Shown here: piece by piece, positions 1-9,206 of the stretch
Layout: each line of letters begins with the position of its first letter
Position numbering within the stretch: the stretch's first letter is position 1
NCBI GenBank assembly: GCA_964410625.1
Contig: CAYPHY010000020.1
Location: 18,008 to 82,007 of the forward strand
From: CAYPHY01 sp964410625
GTDB taxonomy: Bacteria; Chloroflexota; Anaerolineae; Promineifilales; Promineifilaceae
Direction: 5' to 3'
DNA: 64,000 bases
Translations under genes and position numbers: made by a program
The notes under the pieces: generated by a model
Told to the model about the DNA's origin: nothing
Databases searched by the model: none
What the model saw: the letters and a program-made list of their open reading frames with translations, nothing else

Positions 1-597
1 ACGTTAGAAGAGCTACCACACAATATCAGGTTGAATAGAACGGTGGCGGGCTGGCCTGAAGCCATAAGCGCCTGTGCCAGAGCGCTGGGTCTTGATGAAA
101 CCATATTAATACTGGATATTGGACAGAAAGAAGAGGATTTCGAATGGGTTAAGAATGAAATATGGCCAAACTTACGTCGTTGGCATTCCTTGGGGCTTCG
201 GGTGCTAATTTTTTTAACGTCAGATTATGCCAGTCGGCTTGACGCTGGACACGGAATTGTTAGATACGAACAATTGGAGTGGAAAAGAGATGAAATCAAA
301 CAGTTTGCTGAATGGCGTTATCGAACGCTCCTGCCTTCCCAGCTTGGAATAACAACGCCAGCAAGCCACTTTACAGATCAACTTACTTATAATGATTTAG
401 TAATCCTTAGTGAAGATCCATTGAATAGAGAGCGCAGAAAAGAGTCTGACCCTCCGGTACTCGACCCACGCCGATTTATGGAGCTATGGCGTTGTGTGTT
501 CACGGTTCCGGATAGTGATCCAAGCCACGCAGAAAGTGATCGCGGTATAAAACTTAGCCGTGAGGAATTTGATAAGCGGATCCAACGATGTCTGTAA
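1..597 (+). CDS. P-loop ATPase, C-terminal part (5' end outside window)
   Basis: The frame is open from base 1, so the gene starts before the window and the TTG at 31 is unlikely to be the true start. The visible part holds a hydrophobic strand ending in Asp (ILILDIG), which looks like Walker B. About 30 residues later a second strand (LRVLIFLTSD) fits a sensor-1 position, followed by an LEWKRDEIKQF helix. The same order (Asp strand, RWH, second strand, LxW...L...R helix) recurs in the ATPase at 2494-3879, so both probably belong to one family. Walker A is not visible. The end overlaps the next ATPase gene by 10 bp, which suggests translational coupling. The function is unknown; the family call is inferred from motif order. 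Confidence 0.55.
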   Translation, partial: TLEELPHNIRLNRTVAGWPEAISACARALGLDETILILDIGQKEEDFEWVKNEIWPNLRRWHSLGLRVLIFLTSDYASRLDAGHGIVRYEQLEWKRDEIKQFAEWRYRTLLPSQLGITTPASHFTDQLTYNDLVILSEDPLNRERRKESDPPVLDPRRFMELWRCVFTVPDSDPSHAESDRGIKLSREEFDKRIQRCL

Positions 598-1922
598 TGT
601 ATGAAGCCTGGCCTTTTCGGCCGCTGGAACAACGTTCACTGGAAGAGACGGCCCAGTGGTGGGAACATTGCTATGTGCCGAGTTCGGCCGATCGCCTCCT
701 GCCCGGTCATCCCAACTGGTGCATCATTACCGGCGGGCCGGGCAGCGGCAAGTCGGTAGCGCTGGCAGCGTTGGCCGAACGAGAGAAAGCGGAGTCATTT
801 GTAATCCCTTATCCCCCGGAGCGTTGGCCCGGCGCGACCGGCGCGTTGTTACGCAACGACCCCACACATCTGGGGCAGATGATGGCCACGGCCTCCAGAG
901 AGATACGCGACTATTTTGATAAAAACCCGGTACAACTGGCAAGTCTGACCGCCTTACAACGGGAGTTTGTCCGTTGGTTGATGGAACGAGTCGGCCGCAA
1001 GCGGGCTTATTATCGCTGGTTAGAGGGGTTGCCGGAGGAACTATCCGAGCCGTTTCAATCCACACCGGAGGTGGATGACCTCTATCCCACAACGAGTGAT
1101 CCGGCCGATATACAGGGACAAATCGAAGAGCTTGTCCAGTTGGTGCGAGCCTTTGGCTTCCAGCGCGTCGTTTATCTGGTTGATTTTTCTATGCAAAAGG
1201 ATTCGCAACAGGCGGAAAAGCTGGCCGATTTGTTTGGATGGCTTGATTTAACTTACCATCCTGGCTTTGCCCTGGTAGCGGCCGTTCCGCTTGATATCGT
1301 TCGCGAAGGAAATGTGATCGAACAGGCCAGAGGTCGCGTCAGTGTCATCTCCCTCGATTGGACGGCCGCTGAATGCCGTACCCTGGCTGAACGCCATATT
1401 CAATTAGCGATGACTGATGAAGAAGATATCCACTCTCTAACAACCTATGCGGTTCCAGAATTGCTGAATGAAATGGATAAAACGATTCAAGAGGAGTTTG
1501 ACAGTCCGTCTCCGGCGGGTTGGGTGTCTCTGGCAGAGACACTGCTGTTCTTAACCCATCAACCGGCAAATGCGTTGGCGCGGCCTTTAACGCTTGAGCA
1601 AGCAGACATCCTCAAACAAGCTTACTTCCAGCGCCATATGCTGCTACGTATAGACGACCAACATCACGGCGTATGGCGCGGTCCTCGTTTTATTGCCGTC
1701 GATGAACAGCCTATGCACTTTTTACGATTACTGCATCGCCGTGCTGGCAAACCGATTAACTGGGATGACCAGGATTTGCAGTTTGTTGCCGGTAGTCCAG
1801 CCAATGTCCATTCGATTGCCTCACGCCTTCGTGCAACCATTGAACCAGCACCCAAGCAGTGGGTATATGTGCTAAACAGCCGGGGAGCAGGAGGCTATTG
1901 GCTAGAAAATGCGGTACGTTAA
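588..1922 (+). CDS. AAA/STAND-like ATPase with C-terminal winged-helix-like domain
   Basis: This 444-residue protein has a clear Walker A (GGPGSGKS, residues 49-56) and a Walker B-like strand (VVYLVDF, about 194-200). Residues from about 360 to the end (VWRGPRFIAVDE, then IASRLRATIE, then GAGGYWLE) follow the order of an OmpR/PhoB-type winged helix: N-terminal strands, an RLR recognition helix and a GGYxL wing. That suggests an NTP-switched DNA-binding protein. The start at 588 lies inside the upstream ATPase gene; an in-frame ATG at 597 overlaps that gene's stop and is an equally plausible start. It is the second of a run of ATPase genes. The ATPase call is firm; the winged helix is inferred from pattern only. 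Confidence 0.7.
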   Translation: MSVMYEAWPFRPLEQRSLEETAQWWEHCYVPSSADRLLPGHPNWCIITGGPGSGKSVALAALAEREKAESFVIPYPPERWPGATGALLRNDPTHLGQMMATASREIRDYFDKNPVQLASLTALQREFVRWLMERVGRKRAYYRWLEGLPEELSEPFQSTPEVDDLYPTTSDPADIQGQIEELVQLVRAFGFQRVVYLVDFSMQKDSQQAEKLADLFGWLDLTYHPGFALVAAVPLDIVREGNVIEQARGRVSVISLDWTAAECRTLAERHIQLAMTDEEDIHSLTTYAVPELLNEMDKTIQEEFDSPSPAGWVSLAETLLFLTHQPANALARPLTLEQADILKQAYFQRHMLLRIDDQHHGVWRGPRFIAVDEQPMHFLRLLHRRAGKPINWDDQDLQFVAGSPANVHSIASRLRATIEPAPKQWVYVLNSRGAGGYWLENAVR

Positions 1923-2165
1923 TTATCATCTTGACAGGTTCATGACAGATTCGCGTAAGGTAAGAGGTTTATACCGACTTAATATCAACAGTTTGTTGTC
2001 TACTATCTGCGGTCTGGACGTAAAAAAAACCTTTGTTTACATGATATTATAGAGATTAGTAACTGGCTTTACCTTGTCGTCAGAGCCAGACAAAAATAAT
2101 GAAAAATAGATAATGGTTAGGAAATTATGGTTTGTTTGACTGGTGGCTTTCTAAAAAGGGATGCT

Positions 2166-2194
2166 GGACGGAAATAAGCTTTCCGTCCATTTTT
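2166..2194 (+). terminator. Hairpin followed by T-rich tract
   Basis: A perfect 9-bp stem (GGACGGAAA at 2166-2174 pairing with TTTCCGTCC at 2180-2188) has a 5-nt loop and is followed by ATTTTT. It lies about 240 bp after the stop at 1922, so it may end a long 3' UTR or a small RNA rather than sit directly behind the gene. Confidence 0.55.
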
Positions 2195-2262
2195 AGCTTT
2201 TGTACCAGTGATGAAGCAATTACAAATCAGTAAGCCTCTTCCTGGTAATTAAAAATTGAAGG

Positions 2263-2319
2263 AAAACAGCGGATTCGGAAGCCAACTGCAAGACATTGGC
2301 TTTTCCATCCGCTGTTTTT
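2263..2319 (+). terminator. Second, nested hairpin with T tract
   Basis: An outer 12-bp perfect stem (AAAACAGCGGAT at 2263-2274 pairing with ATCCGCTGTTTT at 2307-2318) encloses an inner stem (GGAAGCCAA pairing with TTGGCTTTTCC, with a bulge). A T run closes the outer arm. It is a terminator- or attenuator-like structure about 50 bp before a small candidate gene with a strong ribosome binding site. Two such hairpins in one 570-bp spacer are unusual. Confidence 0.55.
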
Positions 2320-2368
2320 ATGGATGGCGAGATTATTTCGCGGCGACTAGGATCAGGAGGGCGCTCGA

Positions 2369-2545
2369 ATGTCTCTTCAAGCATTAACAGTTGGATTCAT
2401 GAAAAAGGTCGCGTATCTTTGTTTCATATCCTCCGCTGACACAATGCCTGCTCGAGCTTGCTCCTCAAGCCATTCTAATCATGCGGAGGCAATATGCTTG
2501 GCACTCTTGTTAGAAAGACGGGATTTACTAAAACCCGTCCATTAA
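2369..2545 (+). CDS. Candidate small ORF (58 aa) with strong Shine-Dalgarno
   Basis: An ATG at 2369 is preceded by AGGAGG at 2355-2360 with an 8-nt spacer, one of the best ribosome binding sites in the window. The frame encodes 58 residues beginning MSLQALTVGF, with three cysteines (18, 31, 43), and overlaps the start of the next ATPase gene by 52 nt in another frame. It could be a leader peptide coupling translation to the ATPase, a small real gene, or chance. No family is recognised. The 1923-2493 spacer otherwise holds only the two hairpins. Confidence 0.35.
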   Translation: MSLQALTVGFMKKVAYLCFISSADTMPARACSSSHSNHAEAICLALLLERRDLLKPVH

Positions 2546-3879
2546 GTCAAAAAAACACCGAAAAGCTCACAGAAGTTTCTCAAAACTCACGCGCAGACTA
2601 CCTGACCTCTATTGGTTTGGCGTTCGATCCTTTTGCATTCCGGACAGCCGAACAAGAGGCTCGATTTTATAAGCCATTTAAGCTTACCATCGGCGCAGAG
2701 CATAAAAGCGATAAGTCTGAAGAAGTTTTTACGCCTCTAGCTTACTTTGTATCTCCAGAATATAACAGTAAAGCAAACAGTGATTTGCTTACAGAATTAC
2801 ACAGGGTCAATCCGTCTTTTATGTTTGGGGGGCCTGGTACAGGCAAGACATTGCTTCGATTGGCGCTAGAGGCTGTCTGCCGCCGCCAACATGACCAAAC
2901 ATTAGTCGTTACCTTTTCCCAGTTAAGCAATTTACGGCCCCCTAGCGGCCGTCACCCAGAAATACAAACACCCAATAAGTATTGGGAATCACTAGCCCGT
3001 GATTTGGTAACTGATCTCCTGATCCAGGTTATTGAACGCTATGACTTTTATAATGGTCTACCAGATGACAGCCAGACTAGGGAACTGGCGGACCTGCTTC
3101 ATCTTAGCGGCCGTCACCTCTGGCGGTTCGTGGACAGGTTATTGGAATTAAAGGAAACACCAAATGGCCGCTATGGTCTGGGAGAGTATTGGGGAGTTGT
3201 CAATCGCTACCCGGTTCACTACGTAGGTTGGTCACCACGCCTGGCTGAATGGCTCGTTCAATTAAAAAACCAGGAAAAAGTAAGGCGCATCAACCAACAT
3301 GGGCAAGCGGCTTTTCGCCGGGGTGTTGACACGGCCGCTGTTTGGGGTTTTGACCATATTCTTGTACTTGTAGACGATATTCGCCCTTTATCATGGCAGA
3401 TAGACAGAGCGAAAAGCTTGATCAATCCGCTTCTTCACTCGGCTGCTCGTTGGCACAAGGAAGGTGTTACCTTTAAGTTTTTTTTGGGCAATGATTTACG
3501 ATCCCATGTTGAAGCGTGGGCCGCACAGCCAGAAAACAAAGCACTGCAACCCTGGTTGGTCCAGCTAACCTGGTCAGACTCAAAACTGCGTGAACTGCTA
3601 CGGGCGCGATTTCGCGCGGCCGGTTCACTACGTGTCGGATTCGGCGATCTCGTGGAGCCAGCGCTGGGCGAAAAGATTGACGATATGCTGATTAGTCGGG
3701 CGAAAGGTTCGCCACGTCATCTATTAAAGATGATTGATGATCTGATTAAAGCCTACCTGGACAGTCCTTCTGAAGAAGAAACGATTACCCTTGACGATTG
3801 GCAGCGGTCTAATGAGACTGTTAAAATTTATACACCAGTGCCTGACTTCCAATCAGGTAATGTGCCAAGCCCAGTATGA
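2494..3879 (+). CDS. AAA-type ATPase of the cluster
   Basis: The 461-residue protein opens with a region containing FDPFAF and AEQEA, resembling the N-terminus of other bacterial P-loop proteins. Walker A (GGPGTGKT) is at residues 112-119 and a Walker B-like strand (LVLVDD) at about 290-295, followed by a second strand (FKFFLGNDL) and an LTWSDSKLRELL helix. The start follows a GCGGAGG site. It shares its late motifs with the partial gene at the window edge. A long central insertion between the Walker motifs (about 150 residues) holds no motif I recognise. The role is unknown; position suggests one subunit of a multi-ATPase assembly. Confidence 0.65.
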   Translation: MLGTLVRKTGFTKTRPLSQKNTEKLTEVSQNSRADYLTSIGLAFDPFAFRTAEQEARFYKPFKLTIGAEHKSDKSEEVFTPLAYFVSPEYNSKANSDLLTELHRVNPSFMFGGPGTGKTLLRLALEAVCRRQHDQTLVVTFSQLSNLRPPSGRHPEIQTPNKYWESLARDLVTDLLIQVIERYDFYNGLPDDSQTRELADLLHLSGRHLWRFVDRLLELKETPNGRYGLGEYWGVVNRYPVHYVGWSPRLAEWLVQLKNQEKVRRINQHGQAAFRRGVDTAAVWGFDHILVLVDDIRPLSWQIDRAKSLINPLLHSAARWHKEGVTFKFFLGNDLRSHVEAWAAQPENKALQPWLVQLTWSDSKLRELLRARFRAAGSLRVGFGDLVEPALGEKIDDMLISRAKGSPRHLLKMIDDLIKAYLDSPSEEETITLDDWQRSNETVKIYTPVPDFQSGNVPSPV

Positions 3880-3892
3880 GTGGGTTTTTTTT
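3870..3892 (+). terminator. Short hairpin with T8 overlapping the stop codon
   Basis: CCCA and TGGG form a 4-bp stem around a loop that includes the TGA stop of the preceding gene, followed directly by eight T. The stem is short, so termination may be weak. Confidence 0.4.
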
Positions 3893-4062
3893 GCATGATT
3901 CCTGCAAGTAGGGTTCTTTCTTTAATGCTCTTATTTGTGGGGTCGTTTATCTCTGGCGTTATTCGTCACTGAAAATCGTATCCGGTCAATCAAGGATAAC
4001 CTTATCCTGTTGTTTTGGGTTGCTTGTTGGGCATATCAATCAAAGAAAGCGCTTAGAAAATG

Positions 4063-4090
4063 TTGAGACAACCAAAAGTTATGGTATACT
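4063..4090 (+). promoter_or_regulatory. Sigma70-type promoter with extended -10
   Basis: TTGAGA (4063-4068), a 16-bp spacer and TATACT (4085-4090), with TGG just before the -10 box (extended -10). It lies about 140 bp before the start at 4231 and would drive that ATPase, the 1251-residue ATPase and the radical SAM gene as one transcript. Confidence 0.55.
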
Positions 4091-4230
4091 GTGGCAAAGT
4101 TGTGCGGGAGGGTTCCATCTTTTCCCGTCCAGTTGCTATTCTGTTTGTGGTCGCAATTGTCATAGGTACCGTTAAGTCGCGCGATGATGTGTCTGTTTGT
4201 TCCAGCAGTGCAAAACGCAGGAGGGTTACT

Positions 4231-5439
4231 ATGCCGTCTCAGTCTTCCCCCCTTGGTGGATTTTTTCATGGCTTGTTCGTCGGCCGATATGCAGAGTTAG
4301 AGGATTTTACCGAGTGGCTTAAACATGTCAGCGGTAAACAGCTCCTACTCCTGACCGGCCCGGTGGGAAGTGGTAAATCATGGCTGTTAACCCGCTTATA
4401 TCTTTCATTGCATGATGTACAATTTGTCTTGTGGCTTGATTTGACCCCCGGTGCCGTCCACCCAAGCACTCAAATGTCAATTATTGACTTGGGAGTGCCA
4501 GAGAAAAGGCAACAATGGTTTGTGGACATGGTTGCTGAAGCCGAACGGGTTGTGGCGGAACATATCATTGATTATGACCATACGGTGTCGTTTGTAATGA
4601 TGCTGAATGGATTTCTAACCAAATTAGTCAAGCAACTTCCTCTTCGTGGCATAACGGCCGCTCCCTTACTGATTGTAGATGGCTTTGAAGACCTCAAGAC
4701 TGATTTGCGCGATTTTGTGGAGGATCAATTGGTGGATGGCTTCTTACACCACAAGCAAATACGTGTTCTTGTTGCCAGCCGTTATGAAGATCCATTCGTT
4801 CACCCGTATTTGCGCATGTCTACGCAAGTGATGTCGCTCGCAGGTCTTAGTGAGATAGACATTCAGCGGCAAATCCAACAACTTGCCAGCGTGGTCAATC
4901 GCCTCATTCATCTCCTCATCGCTTCCCAGAATTCCACTTCGCTGAGCGATGCCGAACAGAAAGAAAGAGAGGCGTTAAGCCAACTTCTATTCAACGGATT
5001 GCCCTCTTCTATAGGAGTTGATTCTATCTCCAGGCTGACGGATACGGACGTGCAGAGAGCAATTGACACCATCCAGCCCTATTTAACGGGTATTCCTTTT
5101 ACCAATGTCTTGCTCTTCATCCGCGCCGCTTTAGCGGCGGGGCAGGTTCAAGCACAGGATTTGTGGGACTGTGTTGCTGCTTGTTGCATCCGAGCCGGAC
5201 TTGGGGAGCAAGAAACCAAATTCCTGTTTGATTTGGCAAACAAGCTACCTGAGAGTTGGACTCAATTTCAGTTAAAGGAGGCTGGCTTCCGGCTAATGGA
5301 TGATGAACGCCTGGTAAATCTCTATCAAGCCGGTATTATTTACGTACAAAACGAAACCTTTCGATACGCCATAACGCCACATCTGTATCAGCTCATCAAA
5401 CACTATTATAACTTGCGCGACGGAATGACTCACCAATAG
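4231..5439 (+). CDS. STAND-type P-loop ATPase
   Basis: The start was placed at the ATG at 4231 because CAGGAGGG lies 5 nt upstream; the longer frame to 4060 would run over a promoter and give an odd N-terminus. The 402-residue product has an FVGR..EL motif at the N-terminus, typical of STAND NTPases. Walker A (GPVGSGKS) is at about residues 43-50, Walker B (LLIVDGFEDL) at about 146-155, and an RVLVASR strand fits the sensor. The C-terminal half is helical without a recognised domain. Its stop is 11 bp before the next gene, so the two are probably co-transcribed. Such proteins are usually signalling switches; the trigger and output are not visible here. Confidence 0.65.
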   Translation: MPSQSSPLGGFFHGLFVGRYAELEDFTEWLKHVSGKQLLLLTGPVGSGKSWLLTRLYLSLHDVQFVLWLDLTPGAVHPSTQMSIIDLGVPEKRQQWFVDMVAEAERVVAEHIIDYDHTVSFVMMLNGFLTKLVKQLPLRGITAAPLLIVDGFEDLKTDLRDFVEDQLVDGFLHHKQIRVLVASRYEDPFVHPYLRMSTQVMSLAGLSEIDIQRQIQQLASVVNRLIHLLIASQNSTSLSDAEQKEREALSQLLFNGLPSSIGVDSISRLTDTDVQRAIDTIQPYLTGIPFTNVLLFIRAALAAGQVQAQDLWDCVAACCIRAGLGEQETKFLFDLANKLPESWTQFQLKEAGFRLMDDERLVNLYQAGIIYVQNETFRYAITPHLYQLIKHYYNLRDGMTHQ

Positions 5440-5450
5440 AGGAGGATTAG

Positions 5451-8400
5451 ATGGCTATAGGATTACCACAACCGCTTAGCGCGGCCAGGAAGACGGGGCA
5501 GATGGTCGGCCGCGAGAAGGTGTTGGCAGATATCTATAAAGCTATTTATGCCCCTGGTCAAGCGTTGCGTGTTGTCTTTGTTCGTGCCGAGGGGGGGTAT
5601 GGCAAGACAAGGTTACTAGAAGAGGTGTTGTGGCGTGCTGGACACCCGCGTTGGCGTGCCAAGCGGCCAATGACCGATAGAGAGCAGCTAGAAGGCTTAG
5701 ATTGGTCTGCACCGGATAAGGTTGCTATTTCTGATCTAATTGATCTGATTGACACAACTCTGCAGGAGCGCGATCGCTTTGTCCGCGAATTACACGATAG
5801 CTTTCACTGGTCAGAGCCAATTGATCCCAGTGTGTGGCGACCAATAGATACGGCCAGTTATAATGCCGGGTATGATAAACTAAGACGATTGCGTGTTCTG
5901 GGAGCACCCTTGAAGCAGGTCCGTGAGGCAGCTGACGCTGCTACAGACGCCTTTTTAGACGATCTCATGCGTGAAACAAATGCCCGCCGTGTGGTGTTGG
6001 CGCTGGATACCGTTGAGCAACTTAGCTATATCACATCGAACTGGTTGATGGACAGACAGTTGCTGAAGCCAGAAGATCTCTCCGGTCGCACACATCAATG
6101 GCTAGAGAATGTTCTGCTTAATGGATATGAGGGTCAACCCTTGCAAAATGTAACCTTGCTGCTCTTTGGCCGGGGCGAGGAAGGCCAATCTTTCTTTGAA
6201 AGCATCGAAGCGGCTGTTACGGCCGGACGGAAGAAACGCTACCAGTATGACTCGGTTCTTAATCATTCGCTGATCAGCTTTAATGAACAGGAAACACAAC
6301 AATATTTTGCACATCTGGCGGCCGATTGGAAAAAACGGGGAATGATCGAAACCCTGCCCGACAACGATCCTGCTCAACTGGGCGCTGATTGGATTTCCGA
6401 GCACTTCGATTATATTGCCCAGGCGAAACAACAAACACCCTTTCAGGACACCTATCGAGTGTTACATTTATTAACGGGGGGTGTTCCGGTGCGGTTGGCG
6501 CTTTACGCCCAATTGATCGTCGAGGGGCGGCGGGTGCCGGAACCACTTAGCTGGAATTATGAAGAGGCACAACAAGCGGTTAGGGAACAAGGCCGGGAAA
6601 CCATTCAATGGCAGATCGAAGATCAATTCATCTGGCTCCTCTTCCAGCAGCAAAGTGATTTACGAGGGCAAATTTTGCTGATCCTGGCCCGCACTCCACG
6701 CGGGCTTAATGCAGAACAGCTATGCTTTATTCTCTATGCGGATCCAAATGCAAAGCCGGAATCCTGGGAACCAGACCCGCAGCGGCTCGGCAAGATCACC
6801 AAGACATTAGAGGAAATGGTGGATCTCTATTTAGTTAAACGCCGGGCATCGTGGTCCCATTTGGCGAAGTTACGCGGGAATGGAAAAGAGCGAGACAAGA
6901 GTATTGGACTTCGCCTGGGGTTACAAGATGAGATTTATCGCATCTACGCTGAACATATGGCCCCTTTCCAACCACCGGTAACGGCTATGGTGCAGAGGAT
7001 AGAAGAATACCTGAAGGCATCCGAGGATGATTTTGCTTCACGTTTTCAAGGCGAACAAAAGGAGCGGAAGGAACTTTACTCACAACTACAGAAATGGGCT
7101 ACCGCTCAATTAGCCGACCTGCGGCATCTGAAGCAGCAAGAGTTAAAGAAGGATGAAGCACAATTTGAAGCACAATTGCGGGCAAACGACCCGCGTACTT
7201 TTTCCTTCCACGAGCTAAAGGATGCGGAAATCGAGCGGCGCGATCAACTTCAGGTGGCGATCAATAACTTTCAAATCGAAGAGATGATCTATGCTTTGGT
7301 GCGCCGCCCCGACTACAATTTTAATCGTGATTACACAGATGTAGGGTATTCAAAGTATCTAGCAAACGAAGAAGGCTCTGACTTCGCTTCTCAAGTAGCG
7401 GCGTGGCAAATCATAAATGACAGGTATGGAGTATACTTAAAATTTGCCGAGTTTCGCGAGCGGCCCGACGCGGACAAGCGTACTGCGGTAGAGGTGCTGC
7501 GACAGGCATTGGTCCAGGAGGATGTCAGCCGTTGGTTAAAACGCTTCGTGATTTGGGGCGACTATAGACGCGCTCCAGAATTTGCCGAAGGCGTCGAAGG
7601 AGAAATAGGCCGTTTACCGGCCGACAGCGAAACAGACCAGCGAACGCGTTACACCTGGAACCATCCCCTGTCTAAGGGAGAGCTAACGCTCTGGACAGCC
7701 TATGCACAGATCATGACGGCCCAGGACATTCGGCGGGTAAATGACTCCGTAAGAGAAACACTGGCGCAATTAGAGCAGTTGTATAATGCTACTGTGAAAG
7801 AGCAGGTCTTTGTGCAAGATGGCATACCTATACTGGGGTTTAAGGGTGTCCCTGATGAAGGGATAGCAGAACACCCAGCTCGCAACCGCATACGGCGCCT
7901 TTTGTCGTATGGGTACAATATTCTAGGCTACGGGAATGTTTCGATCGGTCGCTTTCACGACGCCATCACCTATTATGGGCAGGCACTCCATTATTTACGT
8001 GGTGACAAAGGAGCCGACGCTCACCGAGCAACCGTGTTAAACAATCTTTCTCGCGCTCTCTCTGAATTAGGCGAGGATAGTACGGCCGTTTGCCTGGATG
8101 GTCTGAGACTTCGTTTTCAAGAAGCAACCGAAATCCCTATCGCCCTATCCTATAATACACTGGCGCTGATCTATGATCGCCTACGTGAGCCGACAAGAGC
8201 GTGGGACGATGCAGCGAAAGCGGTGGCCTATTTTCGTCGCGCCGAGGATTGGCGTGGTTTGGGCCTGGCTCTGCTTCAACTTGCCGGGGCGATGCGCCAT
8301 CTCGCCGGACAGGCACGCAGCGGAGAAACAGCCATTGAGCAGCCGGGTCGTCTCTGCGATACATCTGAAGGACTGTTGCGCCAGGCCCTTGACTTGTTCC

Positions 8401-9206
8401 GTTCACTTAATGAACCAGTGCGTACGATTGAGGTGCTGACCGAATTTGGCAACCTAAATCGTGATCGCTTATTGTCAGTCCTGGACCCGATCTCTTCCCG
8501 CGAACAACAAGATTATTATGACCGGGCGATGGGTTATTATAACGATGCAATATACCTGGCTACTGGGCGCAATTTGCTAAAGTATGTGGTGGATGTTCAA
8601 GTTAATATGGCCTGGTTACATTTTTATAAACGAGAAAACACAGCCATGGAACATGCACTGGAGCGAGCGGAAGCGATTATTTCCGAGAGTTATGGAGACG
8701 GTTATTTTATTACTCCGGACAATTTACCTCAGGCAGTAAATTTGGATGATCCGTGGATTTTGCCGCAACTCAGTAAAGCACATTCGTTAAGAGGCCATGT
8801 AGCGATTGAAGGGTTTAAAGCGATAGATGCCGAATATAAGGCAGAATATCCTGATGACGATGAAATACGTCGTCAAAAAATGGGTGAGGATCAGACGGCA
8901 GAGAGATTTCTGGCTACTACGGCCGAAGAGTATATGCTGGCTATTGGCTATGCAGAGCGATTTTCGCCGCGTTCCATGACGATCTCACATATCTTGTCAA
9001 ACTTATACAATGATATAAAGGCTTTCAACCCTACCGAACTGGAGGATTTCCACGACCAAACGGTCGTTGCAGAAAGGAAATATAAGAAGCTGAAAGGTGC
9101 TGCTGTATTAGGCCCATACATTCATGCCTATTTTGGCTTACCGCCATGCGCCGCGGGCCATCGAAATGAGTTAAATGGGAGTAATGGGGCAAACTATCAT
9201 GAATAA
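5451..9206 (+). CDS. Large STAND-like ATPase with TPR-like C-terminal region (1251 aa)
   Basis: The start follows GAGGAGG. An MVGREK motif (18-23) precedes Walker A (EGGYGKTR, 47-54), Walker B is VVLALD (181-186), and a later strand (VTLLLFGRGEE) fits the sensor. The middle (about 480-620) is highly charged and probably helical. From about 810 to 1150 there are repeated amphipathic helix pairs (for example GRFHDAITYYGQALHYL and LSYNTLALIYDRL) like TPR units, a common sensing or scaffolding region of STAND proteins. The last residues overlap the start of the radical SAM gene, so the two proteins are probably made together. The architecture is well supported; the function is not known. Confidence 0.75.
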   Translation: MAIGLPQPLSAARKTGQMVGREKVLADIYKAIYAPGQALRVVFVRAEGGYGKTRLLEEVLWRAGHPRWRAKRPMTDREQLEGLDWSAPDKVAISDLIDLIDTTLQERDRFVRELHDSFHWSEPIDPSVWRPIDTASYNAGYDKLRRLRVLGAPLKQVREAADAATDAFLDDLMRETNARRVVLALDTVEQLSYITSNWLMDRQLLKPEDLSGRTHQWLENVLLNGYEGQPLQNVTLLLFGRGEEGQSFFESIEAAVTAGRKKRYQYDSVLNHSLISFNEQETQQYFAHLAADWKKRGMIETLPDNDPAQLGADWISEHFDYIAQAKQQTPFQDTYRVLHLLTGGVPVRLALYAQLIVEGRRVPEPLSWNYEEAQQAVREQGRETIQWQIEDQFIWLLFQQQSDLRGQILLILARTPRGLNAEQLCFILYADPNAKPESWEPDPQRLGKITKTLEEMVDLYLVKRRASWSHLAKLRGNGKERDKSIGLRLGLQDEIYRIYAEHMAPFQPPVTAMVQRIEEYLKASEDDFASRFQGEQKERKELYSQLQKWATAQLADLRHLKQQELKKDEAQFEAQLRANDPRTFSFHELKDAEIERRDQLQVAINNFQIEEMIYALVRRPDYNFNRDYTDVGYSKYLANEEGSDFASQVAAWQIINDRYGVYLKFAEFRERPDADKRTAVEVLRQALVQEDVSRWLKRFVIWGDYRRAPEFAEGVEGEIGRLPADSETDQRTRYTWNHPLSKGELTLWTAYAQIMTAQDIRRVNDSVRETLAQLEQLYNATVKEQVFVQDGIPILGFKGVPDEGIAEHPARNRIRRLLSYGYNILGYGNVSIGRFHDAITYYGQALHYLRGDKGADAHRATVLNNLSRALSELGEDSTAVCLDGLRLRFQEATEIPIALSYNTLALIYDRLREPTRAWDDAAKAVAYFRRAEDWRGLGLALLQLAGAMRHLAGQARSGETAIEQPGRLCDTSEGLLRQALDLFRSLNEPVRTIEVLTEFGNLNRDRLLSVLDPISSREQQDYYDRAMGYYNDAIYLATGRNLLKYVVDVQVNMAWLHFYKRENTAMEHALERAEAIISESYGDGYFITPDNLPQAVNLDDPWILPQLSKAHSLRGHVAIEGFKAIDAEYKAEYPDDDEIRRQKMGEDQTAERFLATTAEEYMLAIGYAERFSPRSMTISHILSNLYNDIKAFNPTELEDFHDQTVVAERKYKKLKGAAVLGPYIHAYFGLPPCAAGHRNELNGSNGANYHE

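Noticed and set aside
4060..4230. Longer N-terminus for the ATPase at 4231, starting at an ATG at 4060
   Set aside because: The segment overlaps a good promoter (4063-4090) and encodes an implausible hydrophobic N-terminus, while 4231 has a strong ribosome binding site.
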